Positions 37,122 through 45,873 of a DNA stretch of 64,000 nt are shown here, one piece after another. The DNA is taken from contig NZ_FMUX01000009.1 of the NCBI RefSeq assembly GCF_900101345.1, forward strand, positions 62,001-126,000. The letters run 5' to 3'. Numbering within the stretch: the first letter of the stretch is position 1; every line of letters starts with the position of its first letter. The notes under the pieces are model-generated. The model did no database searches. It was not told the origin of the DNA and saw only the letters and a list, made by a program, of their open reading frames with translations. A program made the translations under genes and the position numbers. This DNA comes from Desulfoluna spongiiphila. GTDB lineage: Bacteria; Desulfobacterota; Desulfobacteria; Desulfobacterales; Desulfolunaceae.

Positions 37122-37629
37122 AGGCGATCTGGGACGCGTCCAGGGTGTTGCGCCGGATGGTCCGGCTCGTGTTGACGGTGATTACGCCGTTTTCAATGGA
37201 TACGGGGTGAATGTCCAGGGGCCGCGGCGCCGGAGGGCTGATGACATCCCCTGCCATATCAAAGGCCGAGGCATGGCAGGGGCAGATAAATTTTTTTTCC
37301 TCGTCGTCCCAGGGCACGGTGCATCCCAGGTGGGTGCACTTGCGGGAGATGGCAAGGACGCCGCCGTCCTCCAGCCGGGAGAGGTAGAACCGGCCCCGGA
37401 CAAAGGCGGTGACGGATCCGATGGGGAAGTCCTCCAGTTTTCCTGCCTCAATCAATGTCTCCGGCAGGGCCGTCTGTGACGTTTTTTTGCCGGGCTTTAA
37501 GAACCCGGAGACGATCCAGAGGAATTCTCCGGCGGCGATAACTCCCAGAAAGGCCCAGATGGTTTTAAGGAAACTCCTTCGGGGCGGGGGCTCCTGATCG
37601 CCTGCGGTGTGGGTTGTGTGTGTGGTCAT
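37114..37629 (-). CDS. Rieske [2Fe-2S] protein
   Basis: A 171-residue ubiquinol/menaquinol-cytochrome c reductase iron-sulfur subunit. A PRRSFLKTIW stretch followed by one hydrophobic helix (residues ~17-42) is a Tat-type membrane anchor. The cluster ligands are in CTHLGC (near residue 98) and CPCHAS (near residue 118). The Pro loop is reduced to SPPAPRPLD. Middle gene of cytochrome b - Rieske - multihaem cytochrome (transcribed leftward). Confidence 0.93.
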   Translation of the reverse strand: MTTHTTHTAGDQEPPPRRSFLKTIWAFLGVIAAGEFLWIVSGFLKPGKKTSQTALPETLIEAGKLEDFPIGSVTAFVRGRFYLSRLEDGGVLAISRKCTHLGCTVPWDDEEKKFICPCHASAFDMAGDVISPPAPRPLDIHPVSIENGVITVNTSRTIRRNTLDASQIAYA

Positions 37630-37637
37630 TGGTGTTT

Positions 37638-39038
37638 TTAATCTCCTGAGATCAGTGACCAAAATGGCTGGGCAAGCCCCATGCCCTCCCCCCTGAACCA
37701 GACACCGGTGAGGGTGAGAAGGGCAAATGAGACAACGGCCAGGGTAAAGAGCGCCAGGGTTGTTTCGGTATTCACGGAGGCCACGCGCGTTTTGATGAGC
37801 CGGTAAAAAACGGCGATGGCTGCGCACGCCATGCCCGTGGGCACAATGCCGTCGGTGACGATGGGGGGCAGGCCGGGGAACCACCCGGAAAAGCCCGGTG
37901 CATATTCGTTTATGACGATGGCTGCAGGCACGAAGAGCCCTGCGGTGATGGCGGCGATAATGCCCGCCCTTTTTCCCCTGGTCGACACAAACCAGATCCC
38001 GCTGGGGGGCTCATGGTCACCGGAGGGGTGATCGTAGCGAAAATAGGGCAGGATGAGGCAAAGCAGGAAAAGGGCTGCGGGGATGAAACACACGGCAAAG
38101 GAGGGGTGAACATGCAGGAGCAGCTCCTGGAACCCCATGAAGTACCAGGGGGCCTTGGCCGGGTTCGGGCTGAGGCCAGGGTTGGCCATCTCCCCCAGGG
38201 GGGCGTTGAATGCCACCGAGACGATGAGGAGCACGGCCAGGAGAATAAGGGCTGTCACCGCCTCCCGGACGGCAAGATTGGGGAGGGTGTCCACCATGGG
38301 CGGCTGCCCGGTCTGGCCGTGTGAGGGGGGGAGCACCACGCCTCCGGCTTTTCGTATGCGCCAGAAGTGGTACGCCATCAGGGTCACCATGGCACCGGGC
38401 AGCACCGTGGTGTGGAGGGTAAAAAAGATCATGAGGGTGTGGGAGCCGGTATCGTCGCTTCCCTGAAGGGTGGTCTGGATCCAGCCGCCCACAAGGGGGA
38501 TGTACTCGGTCATGCCCGTGGAGATGGTGACGGCCCAGTAAGACAACTGGTCCCAGGGGAGCAGGTACCCGGTAAAATTGGAGAGGATGATCCCGGTAAA
38601 GAGGAACACGCCGATGACCCAGTTGAACTGCCTCACGGAGTGAAAGGCCCCGGTGTAGAAGACCCGCAGCAGGTGAAGGAAGGCTGCCAGGATAAGGAAA
38701 TTGGCGCTCCAGTAATGGAGGTTCCGGACCAATTGCCCGAAAAGGACCTCGTTTTGCAACGTCAGGACGGACTGATAGGCTTTTTCCGGGAAGGGCTCGT
38801 AGACAAAGAGCAGCAGCATCCCGCTTGCGGCAAGGAGGAAGAACAGCACCGCGCACATGCCTCCCAGGCCCCAGGTGAGGGTAAACGTAAGGGACGCCAG
38901 GGGGACTTTTCTCGGATGAATATGCAGGATAAGGTTTTCATAGGCCGCCCAGGCCCTTTTCTTTTCGGTTCCCGGGCGCACGGGGGGATAGGAAATGGAT
39001 CGTCGAAGTCGGGTGAAAACAGTTTTAGCCTCAGCCAT
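37638..39038 (-). CDS. Cytochrome b, fused b6/subunit IV type
   Basis: A 466-residue membrane subunit with both halves of cytochrome b in one chain. Two haem-ligand helices are visible: NLHYWSANFLILAAFLHLLRVF and FTLHTTVLPGAMVTLMAYHFWRIRK, each with two His 13-14 apart. Q-site motif PWDQLSYWAVTIS; the PEWY-type motif reads APWYFMGFQELL. C-terminal helices complete subunit IV. ATG 39038 with GGAAA upstream is chosen; an upstream start at 39107 is possible. First gene of the complex. Confidence 0.9.
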   Translation of the reverse strand: MAEAKTVFTRLRRSISYPPVRPGTEKKRAWAAYENLILHIHPRKVPLASLTFTLTWGLGGMCAVLFFLLAASGMLLLFVYEPFPEKAYQSVLTLQNEVLFGQLVRNLHYWSANFLILAAFLHLLRVFYTGAFHSVRQFNWVIGVFLFTGIILSNFTGYLLPWDQLSYWAVTISTGMTEYIPLVGGWIQTTLQGSDDTGSHTLMIFFTLHTTVLPGAMVTLMAYHFWRIRKAGGVVLPPSHGQTGQPPMVDTLPNLAVREAVTALILLAVLLIVSVAFNAPLGEMANPGLSPNPAKAPWYFMGFQELLLHVHPSFAVCFIPAALFLLCLILPYFRYDHPSGDHEPPSGIWFVSTRGKRAGIIAAITAGLFVPAAIVINEYAPGFSGWFPGLPPIVTDGIVPTGMACAAIAVFYRLIKTRVASVNTETTLALFTLAVVSFALLTLTGVWFRGEGMGLAQPFWSLISGD

Positions 39039-39245
39039 CGCTTTTCCGGTGTCGGGGTTGACGTGTCGTGATGGGTCGCCGGTACCCGCGTACAGGGGCC
39101 GGGACAAGTCGAATGATGTCTCTGCGCGGGACTCGGCAGGCAGCAGGGGAGATGAGTAAAACGTGTGAGGTTGCTTATCGCACTTGAAATACTACAAGAT
39201 TTTTTTAGAAAAGCAAGCCCAATAGTTCCTCGCTTGGTCTGTTTT

Positions 39246-39370
39246 GCCTCCGGCGGCCAAACTTTTGAAACGTTTGACAAACAGCTATTTAGCACGATGC
39301 CCTCACCATGACTTGAATAAAGCGCATTCGCAATTTGCTTTCGAGGTGGCTCACCTCGCCGCCGGAAGGC
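39246..39370 (-). repeat. Family A dispersed repeat (copy 8)
   Basis: Reverse orientation, GCCTCCGGCGGCCAAACTTTT at the left and GGTGGCTCACCTCGCCGCCGGAAGGC at the right, 21 bases after the batD stop. Occupies most of the gap between batD and the cytochrome operon. Confidence 0.8.
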
Positions 39371-39391
39371 ATGTTTTTTTCTGTGCGATCG

Positions 39392-40795
39392 TCAGGACGG
39401 ATTCAACGACGGCAACCCGTTTTTTATGCGCCCCGGTTTTATTCTTTTCAACAGGTGCCGCCGGGATGTTGAGAGGGCCCGGAAGAAGGCCCCTGCGTCC
39501 CAGGGAGAGGGATCTTTTTCGGGTCCTTGGAAAAGCCGCGACTGCAGGCGGTCTGCCTCTTTGGAGAGAGCCGGGTTTTGGGTCTCTTTACTCAGCCAGG
39601 CCAGGGTGGCGGGGGAGGCGCCGGTATGGATGGTGTCCAGCCACTTCAGGAGGCCGGCGTAGGCTGCCATGGGGTCCTTGGCTTGGCAGGCGGTTTGTAT
39701 CTGCTTGAAACAGGTCTTCTCCGGGTTTTTTCCGGCCTCTTTCCATGGGGCGATCAAGCAGCTGAACGACGCCCGGTACCTGACGCCAGCCCCAAGGCAC
39801 AGTGCAAGGCCGGTGCCCAGGAAAAGGAGCCACGGCACGGCCCGACTGCGGGGCGAAAAGGACGAGGGGGAATCCGTCCCCGTCATGAGCTTCGGGTTGG
39901 CTTTGACCTTGAGGGTTACCGCAGGGAGGGTTTCAGTTTTGAGTTCCTCATTACTCAGGTCCCACCAGTGGATTACCACCTCGGGAAAGGTGACGGTTCC
40001 CTTGGCTTCGCACACATAGGTGATGGTTTCCGTCCTCTCCCCGGTAAAGTCCCCCCGGTCGGTTTTGTCGTTGACGAGGGGCTCCTTCGGGTAGATTCCC
40101 ACGGCGCGTATGTCGGGAACCGGAAGGGGTGGGAAGGCCATGCCCGGGACGTCTTCGGCGCGCATGGTGATGCGGCGCGTAAAGGCATCCCCCACCTTGG
40201 CGTCTTCTATGGCCGGGTCCCATGTTTCGGTCACCTCAAGGGCTTCGGTGCAGATGAGGGCGTTTAACCCTTCGGCACCCGGGGGCATGGTGGCGTCGAG
40301 GGTCAGGGCTTCTGTTTTCAAGGTGACGTCTCGGGGAGGGGCTGCTCCGGGCCCTGTGGGAAAAAAGCGCACGTTAAACGGCTCGATGGTGCGTTTGCCG
40401 GGCCGCTGTGCAAAGAGGGCGAATTCATGCCCCTGGACGCTGTAGGTGATGCCGTCTATGGTTTCCGTGCTGTTGACACCGAAGGTTCCCAGCTTCATGG
40501 CGATGACTCCCGGTATCTCCGGCAGGTCAAACTCCGGCGACCCTGAAAACCGGGCGGTGGTCATGAGTTCGATGGCCAGGGTAACCCTTTGCCCCACCCG
40601 AACCGTGCCCTCCGGGGTAAAGGTGACCCGGATTTTTTCTGAAGGGGCTTCAGCACCGACACGGAGTGGCAGGAGAAGGGCCATCCCTAAGAGCAGCAGG
40701 CAAAAACGCCGGATGCGGAGTTTCGGTGGGATCACCAGGGGCGTGTTTGGCGTGGCAGCGGGCATGATGGTTTCTTTTCTTTGGGGGGTGGACAT
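39392..40795 (-). CDS. batD: BatD family protein
   Basis: A 467-residue inner-membrane protein of the aerotolerance Bat set. Signal/anchor around residues 30-50, a large periplasmic beta-rich domain (IRVTFTPEGTVRVGQRVTLAIEL .. GITYSVQGHEFALFAQRPGKRTIEPF), a transmembrane helix AVPWLLFLGTGLALCLGAGV near residue 320, and a C-terminal helical cytoplasmic part. Start ATG 40795 has AAGAGG; ATG 40765 is the alternative. The reading frame upstream runs into the tandem repeat array and is not coding. Last gene of the Bat operon, cut off from batC by the array. Confidence 0.85.
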   Translation of the reverse strand: MSTPQRKETIMPAATPNTPLVIPPKLRIRRFCLLLLGMALLLPLRVGAEAPSEKIRVTFTPEGTVRVGQRVTLAIELMTTARFSGSPEFDLPEIPGVIAMKLGTFGVNSTETIDGITYSVQGHEFALFAQRPGKRTIEPFNVRFFPTGPGAAPPRDVTLKTEALTLDATMPPGAEGLNALICTEALEVTETWDPAIEDAKVGDAFTRRITMRAEDVPGMAFPPLPVPDIRAVGIYPKEPLVNDKTDRGDFTGERTETITYVCEAKGTVTFPEVVIHWWDLSNEELKTETLPAVTLKVKANPKLMTGTDSPSSFSPRSRAVPWLLFLGTGLALCLGAGVRYRASFSCLIAPWKEAGKNPEKTCFKQIQTACQAKDPMAAYAGLLKWLDTIHTGASPATLAWLSKETQNPALSKEADRLQSRLFQGPEKDPSPWDAGAFFRALSTSRRHLLKRIKPGRIKNGLPSLNPS

Positions 40796-40809
40796 GGGGC
40801 GCCTCTTAT

Positions 40810-41752
40810 GGAGCGCCGCACTCCTGTGCGGCTTTTTTCGTGAGCCGATGCGTTTGCCGCACCGGAGTGCGGCGCTCCAGACGCATTGGGATTCCTTTGC
40901 TGTCGGAGGTTTATGCCTCAGCCTGCGTTGACCAAAACGGGCATGGCTTTTCATCTGTTTTCTCTCGCGTGGCATCGTATTTGGAGCGCCGCACTCCTGT
41001 GCGGCTTTTTCCGTGAGCCGATGCGTTTGCCGCACTGGAGTGCGGCGCTCTAGGTGCTTTGGGATTCCTTTACCGTGGGAGGTTTTTACCTCAGCCTGCG
41101 TTGACCAAAACGGGCATGGCTTTTCATCTGTTTTCTTTCGCGTGGCATCATATTTGGAGCGCCGCACTCCTGTGCGGCTTTTTTCGTGAGCCGATGCGTT
41201 TGCCGCACTGGAGTGCGGCGCTCCAGACGCTTTGGGATTCCTTTACCGTCGGAGATTTTTACCTCAGCCTGCGTTGACCAAAACGGGCATGGCTTTTCAT
41301 CTGTTTTCTTTCGCGTGGCATCATATTTGGAGCGCCGCACTCCTGTGCGGCTTTTTTCGTGAGCCGATGCGTTTGCCGCACTGGAGTGCGGCGCTCCAGA
41401 CGCTTTGGGATTCCTTTACCGTCGGAGATTTTTACCTCAGCCTGCGTTGACCAAAACGGGCATGACTTTTCATTTGTTTTCTCTCGCGTGGCATCGTATT
41501 TGGAGCGCCGCACTCCTGTGCGGCTTTTTCCGTGGACCGATGCGTTTGCCGCACCGGAGTGCGGCGCTCCAAGTGCTTTGGGATTCCTTTGCCGTCGGAG
41601 GTTTATGCCTCAGCCTGCGATGACCACAACGGGCATGGCTTTTCATCTGTTTTCTCTCGCGTGGCATCATATTTGGAGCGCCGCACTCCTGTACGGCTTT
41701 TTTCGTGGACCGATGCGTTTGCCGCACCGGAGTGCGGCGCTCCAGACGCTTT
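40810..41752. repeat. 173-bp tandem array of REPIN-like double hairpins (family B)
   Basis: Units start at 40810, 40983, 41156, 41329, 41502 and 41675: exact 173-base period, five full units and a final 69-78-base part unit. Each unit opens with a 69-base double hairpin (GGAGCGCCGCACTCC..GTGCGGC, loop, GCCGCAC..GGAGTGCGGCGCTCC), then a ~104-base spacer that is also repeated with few changes. Mismatches concentrate in the loop (GTGAGCC versus GTGGACC) and give two sub-types. It ends 6 bases before the batC stop codon. Confidence 0.95.
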
Positions 41753-41757
41753 GATTT

Positions 41758-42399
41758 TTAAGATCCTTCCACGCTGTTCTGATAGGAAAACTTGGCCCGC
41801 AAAAAGTCGGCGGGCCGCGTCTGAACCCGTCTGAGCCAGATGGCCCTCAGCTCTTTGTCCGACATCTGGGCGCTGCCTTCCACTGTCTCTTCCCGGCCTC
41901 CACCGGACTTTTCCACACGGTCGCTGAACACGATGTCGTCGGCGCCAAGCTGGTCGCCGCCGATGCCTCCCTGGTCCCCTTCGGGGGGAGCGAGGCTGTC
42001 CCGGCGGGCCATGGCGATGGCTTTGTTGGTTTTGGCCTTCTTCCAGTCGGGCCGGGCGAGCAGGGCCCCGTCGTAACTTGCGATGGCCGCGTCATATTTC
42101 CCGGCCATCAGCAGGGCGTTGCCCCGGTTGAACAGGCCTTCTTCGGAAGGAACCTGCCCGAAGGCCGCCGCCGCTTCCTTGAACTGGCCGTCGCGGAAAT
42201 ACGCCTCACCCCGGCCCATGGGCTCGCGGAACCGCTCGGCGGCTTGTTTGTACTCTCCCCGGGACATCAGCAGGCGGCCCTGCTGGTCGAGTGTTAGCCA
42301 GAGCCCGATAAAGGAGCCGCCGGTCCCGCGCAGGGCAAGGAGGGCCAGCAGCACCGTGACGGAGGAGACGACGAGCAAGGCTGTTTTTTTTGCTGTCAT
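41758..42399 (-). CDS. batC: BatC family TPR protein
   Basis: A 213-residue protein with an N-terminal membrane helix (residues ~8-34) and two to three TPR units: GEYKQAAERFREPMGRGEAYFRDGQFKEAAAAFGQVP and GLFNRGNALLMAGKYDAAIASYDGALLARPDWKKAKTNKAIAMAR. The tail is acidic and ends SDKELRAIWLRRVQTRPADFLRAKFSYQ, the typical BatC/BatB-C end. Acts with BatA, BatB and BatD at the inner membrane. Family A copy 9 lies between it and batB. Confidence 0.87.
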   Translation of the reverse strand: MTAKKTALLVVSSVTVLLALLALRGTGGSFIGLWLTLDQQGRLLMSRGEYKQAAERFREPMGRGEAYFRDGQFKEAAAAFGQVPSEEGLFNRGNALLMAGKYDAAIASYDGALLARPDWKKAKTNKAIAMARRDSLAPPEGDQGGIGGDQLGADDIVFSDRVEKSGGGREETVEGSAQMSDKELRAIWLRRVQTRPADFLRAKFSYQNSVEGS

Positions 42400-42437
42400 G
42401 GCATGGGCCCTTTTATGGTTAAAATGTAAGGAAGAAA

Positions 42438-42606
42438 GCCTCCGGCGGCAAGGTGTGCCACCTTGAAAGCAGGTTGCGAATGCGCTTTCCCCTTCGTTCC
42501 TCAGGGAAAATCACATTCGCCCTTGATTCAGATCAGACTGCCTTTTTTTTAAAACCTGTTTGGCAACCTTTTTAAAAGGTTGGCCCCCGGCAGGGCCGCC
42601 GGAGGC
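42438..42606 (+). repeat. Family A dispersed repeat, full copy 9
   Basis: Complete: GCCTCCGGCGGCAAGGTGTGCC at the left, CCCCTTCGTTCCTCAGGG in the middle, GGCAGGGCCGCCGGAGGC at the right; 13 bases before the batB stop. Confidence 0.85.
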
Positions 42607-42619
42607 ACATTGGGCCATG

Positions 42620-43591
42620 TTACCTCCACCTCACGCGCCAACCCGGCCTGAACCACATGAGGCTGAGCAGGGCAAGGAGGGGCACCAGCCAGTAGCCGCT
42701 GTCCTGCCACAACTCGCCTTCCTCGGCAGGGCCGGTGTCCACGGGGGTGCTCTCGATGCGTCGGTTCAGCGCGTTGATATCCCGGTCGTCCGGGCTGATG
42801 ATGGTGAGGCTGCCGCCCACGGCGTCTGCCGCCTGTTTCATCATCTTCGAATCCAGGGGAGGGGCGGGGGGACTGTCCGGGGGAACGGGGACCCCTTTGT
42901 CTGCGGCAACGGCAAGGATATGCACCGGGAACCGGTGTTCGGCGCGATGGGCTTTCAAGGCCTTGAGCTGCCCCGGATTCACGGCGTCGGCAATGAGGAG
43001 GATGGAGCCGGGTTGTCCGTTTTTTTCAAGTTGCGCGGCGGCAAGGGCAAGGGCTGCGGCCGCCTGATCCCCCTCTTCGGGCATGATCTCCGGGGAGAGC
43101 TCACCGGAAAAGGTGGTGATGATGGCGGCATCCCGGGTCAGGGGCATGACCAGGTGGGCGCTTCCGGCGTAGGCCACCAGGGCTGTCCGCGATCCGGGCC
43201 TCAGGGCCAGAAGGTCCCCGATTTTGTGGGACGCCCGATCAAGCCTTGAGGGCTGGATGTCCTCGGCGGTCATGGAGGGGGTGACCTTGACGGCGATGAC
43301 CAGGGCCGAGGTGTCTTCGGTGAAGGGGGAGGGTGCTTTTTTCCATGACGGTCCGGCCATGGCAAAGGTGGCAAGGAACCAGAAGGCAATGAGCAGCCCG
43401 GCGGGGCGTACTCGGTTTTTCGCGTCCTCGCCGGTCATCAGGTGGGTGAGGAGATGCGCGGCGATGACGCCTTCATAGGGGGATCTGGCATCCTGCCGCC
43501 TGAGGATCAGGAGTGCAAGGCCCAGCGCCGGGAAAAGGGCCAGGAGCCAGAAGGGCCTGAGGAAATGGAAGGTGTTCAGGATGTGTGTCAT
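42620..43591 (-). CDS. batB: BatB-like von Willebrand A domain protein with altered MIDAS
   Basis: A 323-residue membrane-anchored vWA protein: helix near residues 12-30, second near 64-80, vWA domain residues ~95-285, and a C-terminal helix (YWLVPLLALLSLMWF). The metal-binding MIDAS motif, normally DxSxS, reads AVKVTPSM with Lys at residue 102 where the Asp should be, so divalent metal binding is doubtful. Start ATG 43591 overlaps the batA stop (ATGA). Partner of the intact BatA. Confidence 0.88.
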   Translation of the reverse strand: MTHILNTFHFLRPFWLLALFPALGLALLILRRQDARSPYEGVIAAHLLTHLMTGEDAKNRVRPAGLLIAFWFLATFAMAGPSWKKAPSPFTEDTSALVIAVKVTPSMTAEDIQPSRLDRASHKIGDLLALRPGSRTALVAYAGSAHLVMPLTRDAAIITTFSGELSPEIMPEEGDQAAAALALAAAQLEKNGQPGSILLIADAVNPGQLKALKAHRAEHRFPVHILAVAADKGVPVPPDSPPAPPLDSKMMKQAADAVGGSLTIISPDDRDINALNRRIESTPVDTGPAEEGELWQDSGYWLVPLLALLSLMWFRPGWRVRWR

Positions 43592-44607
43592 GTCCGTACC
43601 GTATGTTGGGGGTGGGGCTGCGGGCGCCGGGATCGGGCGGCACGGGATGCCAGTGCCGAAGCTGCGTGGTAGAGAAAGCTCACGATGAGCACTACTCCCA
43701 GGGGCCATTGGAAGAGGTCCAGCCGGGGGCGGTGGCTGATGGTCTCCAGATCGCGGGTGCTCATCTCATCCAGGCGCTTGTATACGGCAGAGAGCCCGTC
43801 CCGGTCATCGGCATGGAAAAACGTGCCCCCGGTGGTTGCGGCCACGGCCTTGAGGGTGGCCTCGTCGAGTTTTTCTTCCCCCGCCGCCCGGGGATCGCCC
43901 ACGGCGACGGTGTGGATGGTTACCCCGTTGTCTTTGGCGATGCCTGCGGCTTTGTCCGGGGGAACCAGGCTGCCCGTGTCGTTGCCGTCGGTTAAGATGA
44001 TGAGCACCCGCTCTTTCATGTCGCTGCGCTCAAACTGGGTGATGGCAAGGCCGATGGCGTCGCCCAGCATGGTTTGGGGCCCTGCCATGCGGACCTGGGC
44101 TTCGTCGAGAAGGACCCGGCAGGTTTCCAGGTCTTCGGTGAACGGGGCCTGGATAAAGGCCGCGGATCCGAAGAAGATCAGTCCCACCCGGTCCCCTTCG
44201 CGCTTTTCAAGGAACTCGTGGAGCACCTCCTTCACTGCGGTGAGGCGGTCCACCACGTTTCCCTCCCTGTTTTTGAAGTCGGTGGTCTCCATGGATCCCG
44301 AAAGATCCACGGCAAGGAGCAGGTCCCTTGAGGGAACGGTTTTGGTGACGGCCTCTTCCACCCACTGGGGCCGCGCCAGGGCAGCAACCAGGAAAGCCCA
44401 CGCACAGAAGACCAGGGACTTGTGCAGCAGGGACTGCCCATGGACCACAGCCCCGGACGAGGGCGTGAGCCCGGTTTTTTTCACCAGTTCATCAAAAAAC
44501 GGGATCCTGATTCCCCGCTCCCGCTGGCTGTACGCGGGCAAAAAGCGTTTCAGGAGAAAGGGCAGGGGGAGCAGGGCAAAGACGATGGGGTAGTGGAATT
44601 GGAGCAT
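43588..44607 (-). CDS. batA: BatA von Willebrand A domain protein
   Basis: A 339-residue inner-membrane protein. Helices near residues 5-20 and 62-80, then a vWA domain with an intact MIDAS, LLLAVDLSGSM (D101, S103, S105), and later the Thr and Asp in AGPQTMLGDA and ILTDGND. A final helix near residue 310. In other bacteria Bat proteins support envelope stress or oxygen tolerance and work with MoxR ATPases. Its stop overlaps the batB start by 4 bases. Confidence 0.92.
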   Translation of the reverse strand: MLQFHYPIVFALLPLPFLLKRFLPAYSQRERGIRIPFFDELVKKTGLTPSSGAVVHGQSLLHKSLVFCAWAFLVAALARPQWVEEAVTKTVPSRDLLLAVDLSGSMETTDFKNREGNVVDRLTAVKEVLHEFLEKREGDRVGLIFFGSAAFIQAPFTEDLETCRVLLDEAQVRMAGPQTMLGDAIGLAITQFERSDMKERVLIILTDGNDTGSLVPPDKAAGIAKDNGVTIHTVAVGDPRAAGEEKLDEATLKAVAATTGGTFFHADDRDGLSAVYKRLDEMSTRDLETISHRPRLDLFQWPLGVVLIVSFLYHAASALASRAARSRRPQPHPQHTVRT

Positions 44608-45065
44608 GGGGTTTCCTGTCCTTGGGTGGTTTGTTGCCTTCTCCGGCTAACCTTGGGTGAACCACAGAGGCCCAGAGAAAAAACGAAAAGCGTGTCGTCC
44701 ATGGTTTGGGCTGAGCAAAGATGCCTCCGGCGGCCAGCTTTTTGAAAAAAGCTGGATCAAAAACTCTCCGGGTACATTCCCTTCAGCCCCGGCAGCTCAG
44801 CCAGAATGATGTCGGAGCAACATAGGGCATGTAGGGTGCACTCCGTGCACCAGAACGACGCCGTGTGATGACCGGATGCCTTCATGGACACGAGGACTTC
44901 GATTATCCGTTTATGGTGCCGGTGCACAGAGTGCATCCAGCCATAGCCGTCGTGCCGGGTAGGGCTCGTGCAAAAAATAAATATAGACGGCACGCATAAA
45001 TGCCGCTGTGATTTAACCCGAGGAGCGAGGGTTAAAGCGCGGCGGCAACCAGCTTTCAAGGTGGC
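44608..45065. other. Gene-free space inside the Bat operon
   Basis: 458 bases between batA and the DUF4381 gene. It holds a family A left end (44723-44755, GCCTCCGGCGGC then a TTTTTGAAAAAAGCTGG hairpin), a GGTGCACTCCGTGCACC palindrome near 44835, its partner GGTGCACAGAGTGCATCC near 44920, and a second family A fragment. No gene. Confidence 0.6.
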
Positions 45066-45084
45066 TCACCTTGCCGCTGGAGGC
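45002..45084 (-). repeat. Family A dispersed repeat, half copy 11
   Basis: Reverse left module: GCCGCTGTG..GCGCGGCGG dyad around AACCCGAGGAGCGAGGGTT, then AAGGTGGCTCACCTT and GCCGCTGGAGGC. Confidence 0.8.
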
Positions 45085-45575
45085 ATCGCTTCCGCATTGT
45101 GCTTTTTTATCCAGGTTTCGACCAGGCGAACCAGGGCTTTTGCCTCGGCCGGGTCACGTGAGGCCAGGGATTCGTTTGGCTGGTACGGGATATCAACCAG
45201 AAGGCGTCCGGCACCCTCGGTAAAGTCCGACGTGGGGAGGCTTCGGTCCAGAAAGGCCAGCCAGTTGTCGCTGGTAAGGGAGGCCACGGCCTTTCTGCCG
45301 TAGGCCGCCAGGGCGGTTCGTTTTACCAGGGCCGGAAGGAGCGTAAGGTTCTCCCAGGCCGTGTTGTCGCCCCGCGTTATCAGGTCCAACTCGGCCAGGG
45401 CCTCCCGCCGGTACCTGTTTTTTCTCCACCGGAGGGTGGCGGTGACGCAGAGCCAGACCGCGGCTGCGGCAGTGACCCAGGCAACCACATACCACCCCGG
45501 GGCCGGAGGCCAGAGGGGCTGGGGCGCCATGGGGATGATGTCGTGGAGGTTCTCCAGGCTGGTGGGGTCTGTCAT
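45066..45575 (-). CDS. DUF4381 domain protein
   Basis: A 169-residue membrane protein of the MoxR/Bat neighbourhood. LENLHDIIPMAPQPLWPPAPGWYVVAWVTAAAAVWLCV (residues ~7-45) is the hallmark start, with one transmembrane helix; the cytoplasmic rest is helical (LAELDLITRGDNTAWENLTLLPALVKRTALAAYGRKAVASL). Role not known; it regularly lies between DUF58 and batA, as here. Its end overlaps a family A fragment. Confidence 0.88.
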   Translation of the reverse strand: MTDPTSLENLHDIIPMAPQPLWPPAPGWYVVAWVTAAAAVWLCVTATLRWRKNRYRREALAELDLITRGDNTAWENLTLLPALVKRTALAAYGRKAVASLTSDNWLAFLDRSLPTSDFTEGAGRLLVDIPYQPNESLASRDPAEAKALVRLVETWIKKHNAEAMPPAAR

Positions 45576-45648
45576 GAGTCAGTGTCCATGTTGGGTGTGG
45601 GGGGCTCGTGGGCCGATGCCGTCGGGCTTGGTATAACAGCTTAAAAAA

Positions 45649-45825
45649 GCCTCCGGCGGCCAAATTTTTAAAACGTTTGACAAACAGGTCTTTGGTCAGC
45701 CTTTCCAGGTTTCGCCGTAACAATTTCGATATTTTCACACCGGCGGATGTGATTTGACCCGAGGAACGAGGGGCAAAACGCATTCGCAATCTGCTTTCAA
45801 GGTGGCACACCTTGCCGCCGGAGGC
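45649..45825 (-). repeat. Family A dispersed repeat, full copy 12
   Basis: Complete reverse copy: GCCTCCGGCGGCCAAA at the left, GACCCGAGGAACGAGGGG in the middle, AAGGTGGCACACCTTG and GCCGCCGGAGGC at the right. Confidence 0.85.
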
Positions 45826-45834
45826 TTCTTTTAT

Positions 45835-45857
45835 GGAGCGCCGCACTCCAGTGCGGC
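45835..45857. repeat. Family B single arm
   Basis: GGAGCGCCGCACTCCAGTGCGG: one self-folding arm of the REPIN-like unit without its partner, directly after family A copy 12. Confidence 0.7.
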
Positions 45858-45873
45858 TTTTTTCGTGTGGCGG

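Noticed and set aside
40810..41752. Possible CRISPR array (regular repeats)
   Set aside because: Period is 173 bases, both the hairpin and the spacer are conserved between units, there are no variable spacers and no cas genes.
41059..41834. Series of similar 72-100-residue open frames in the tandem array, both strands
   Set aside because: They are the same repeat unit translated over and over; no ribosome sites and the sequence is explained by REPIN-like hairpins.
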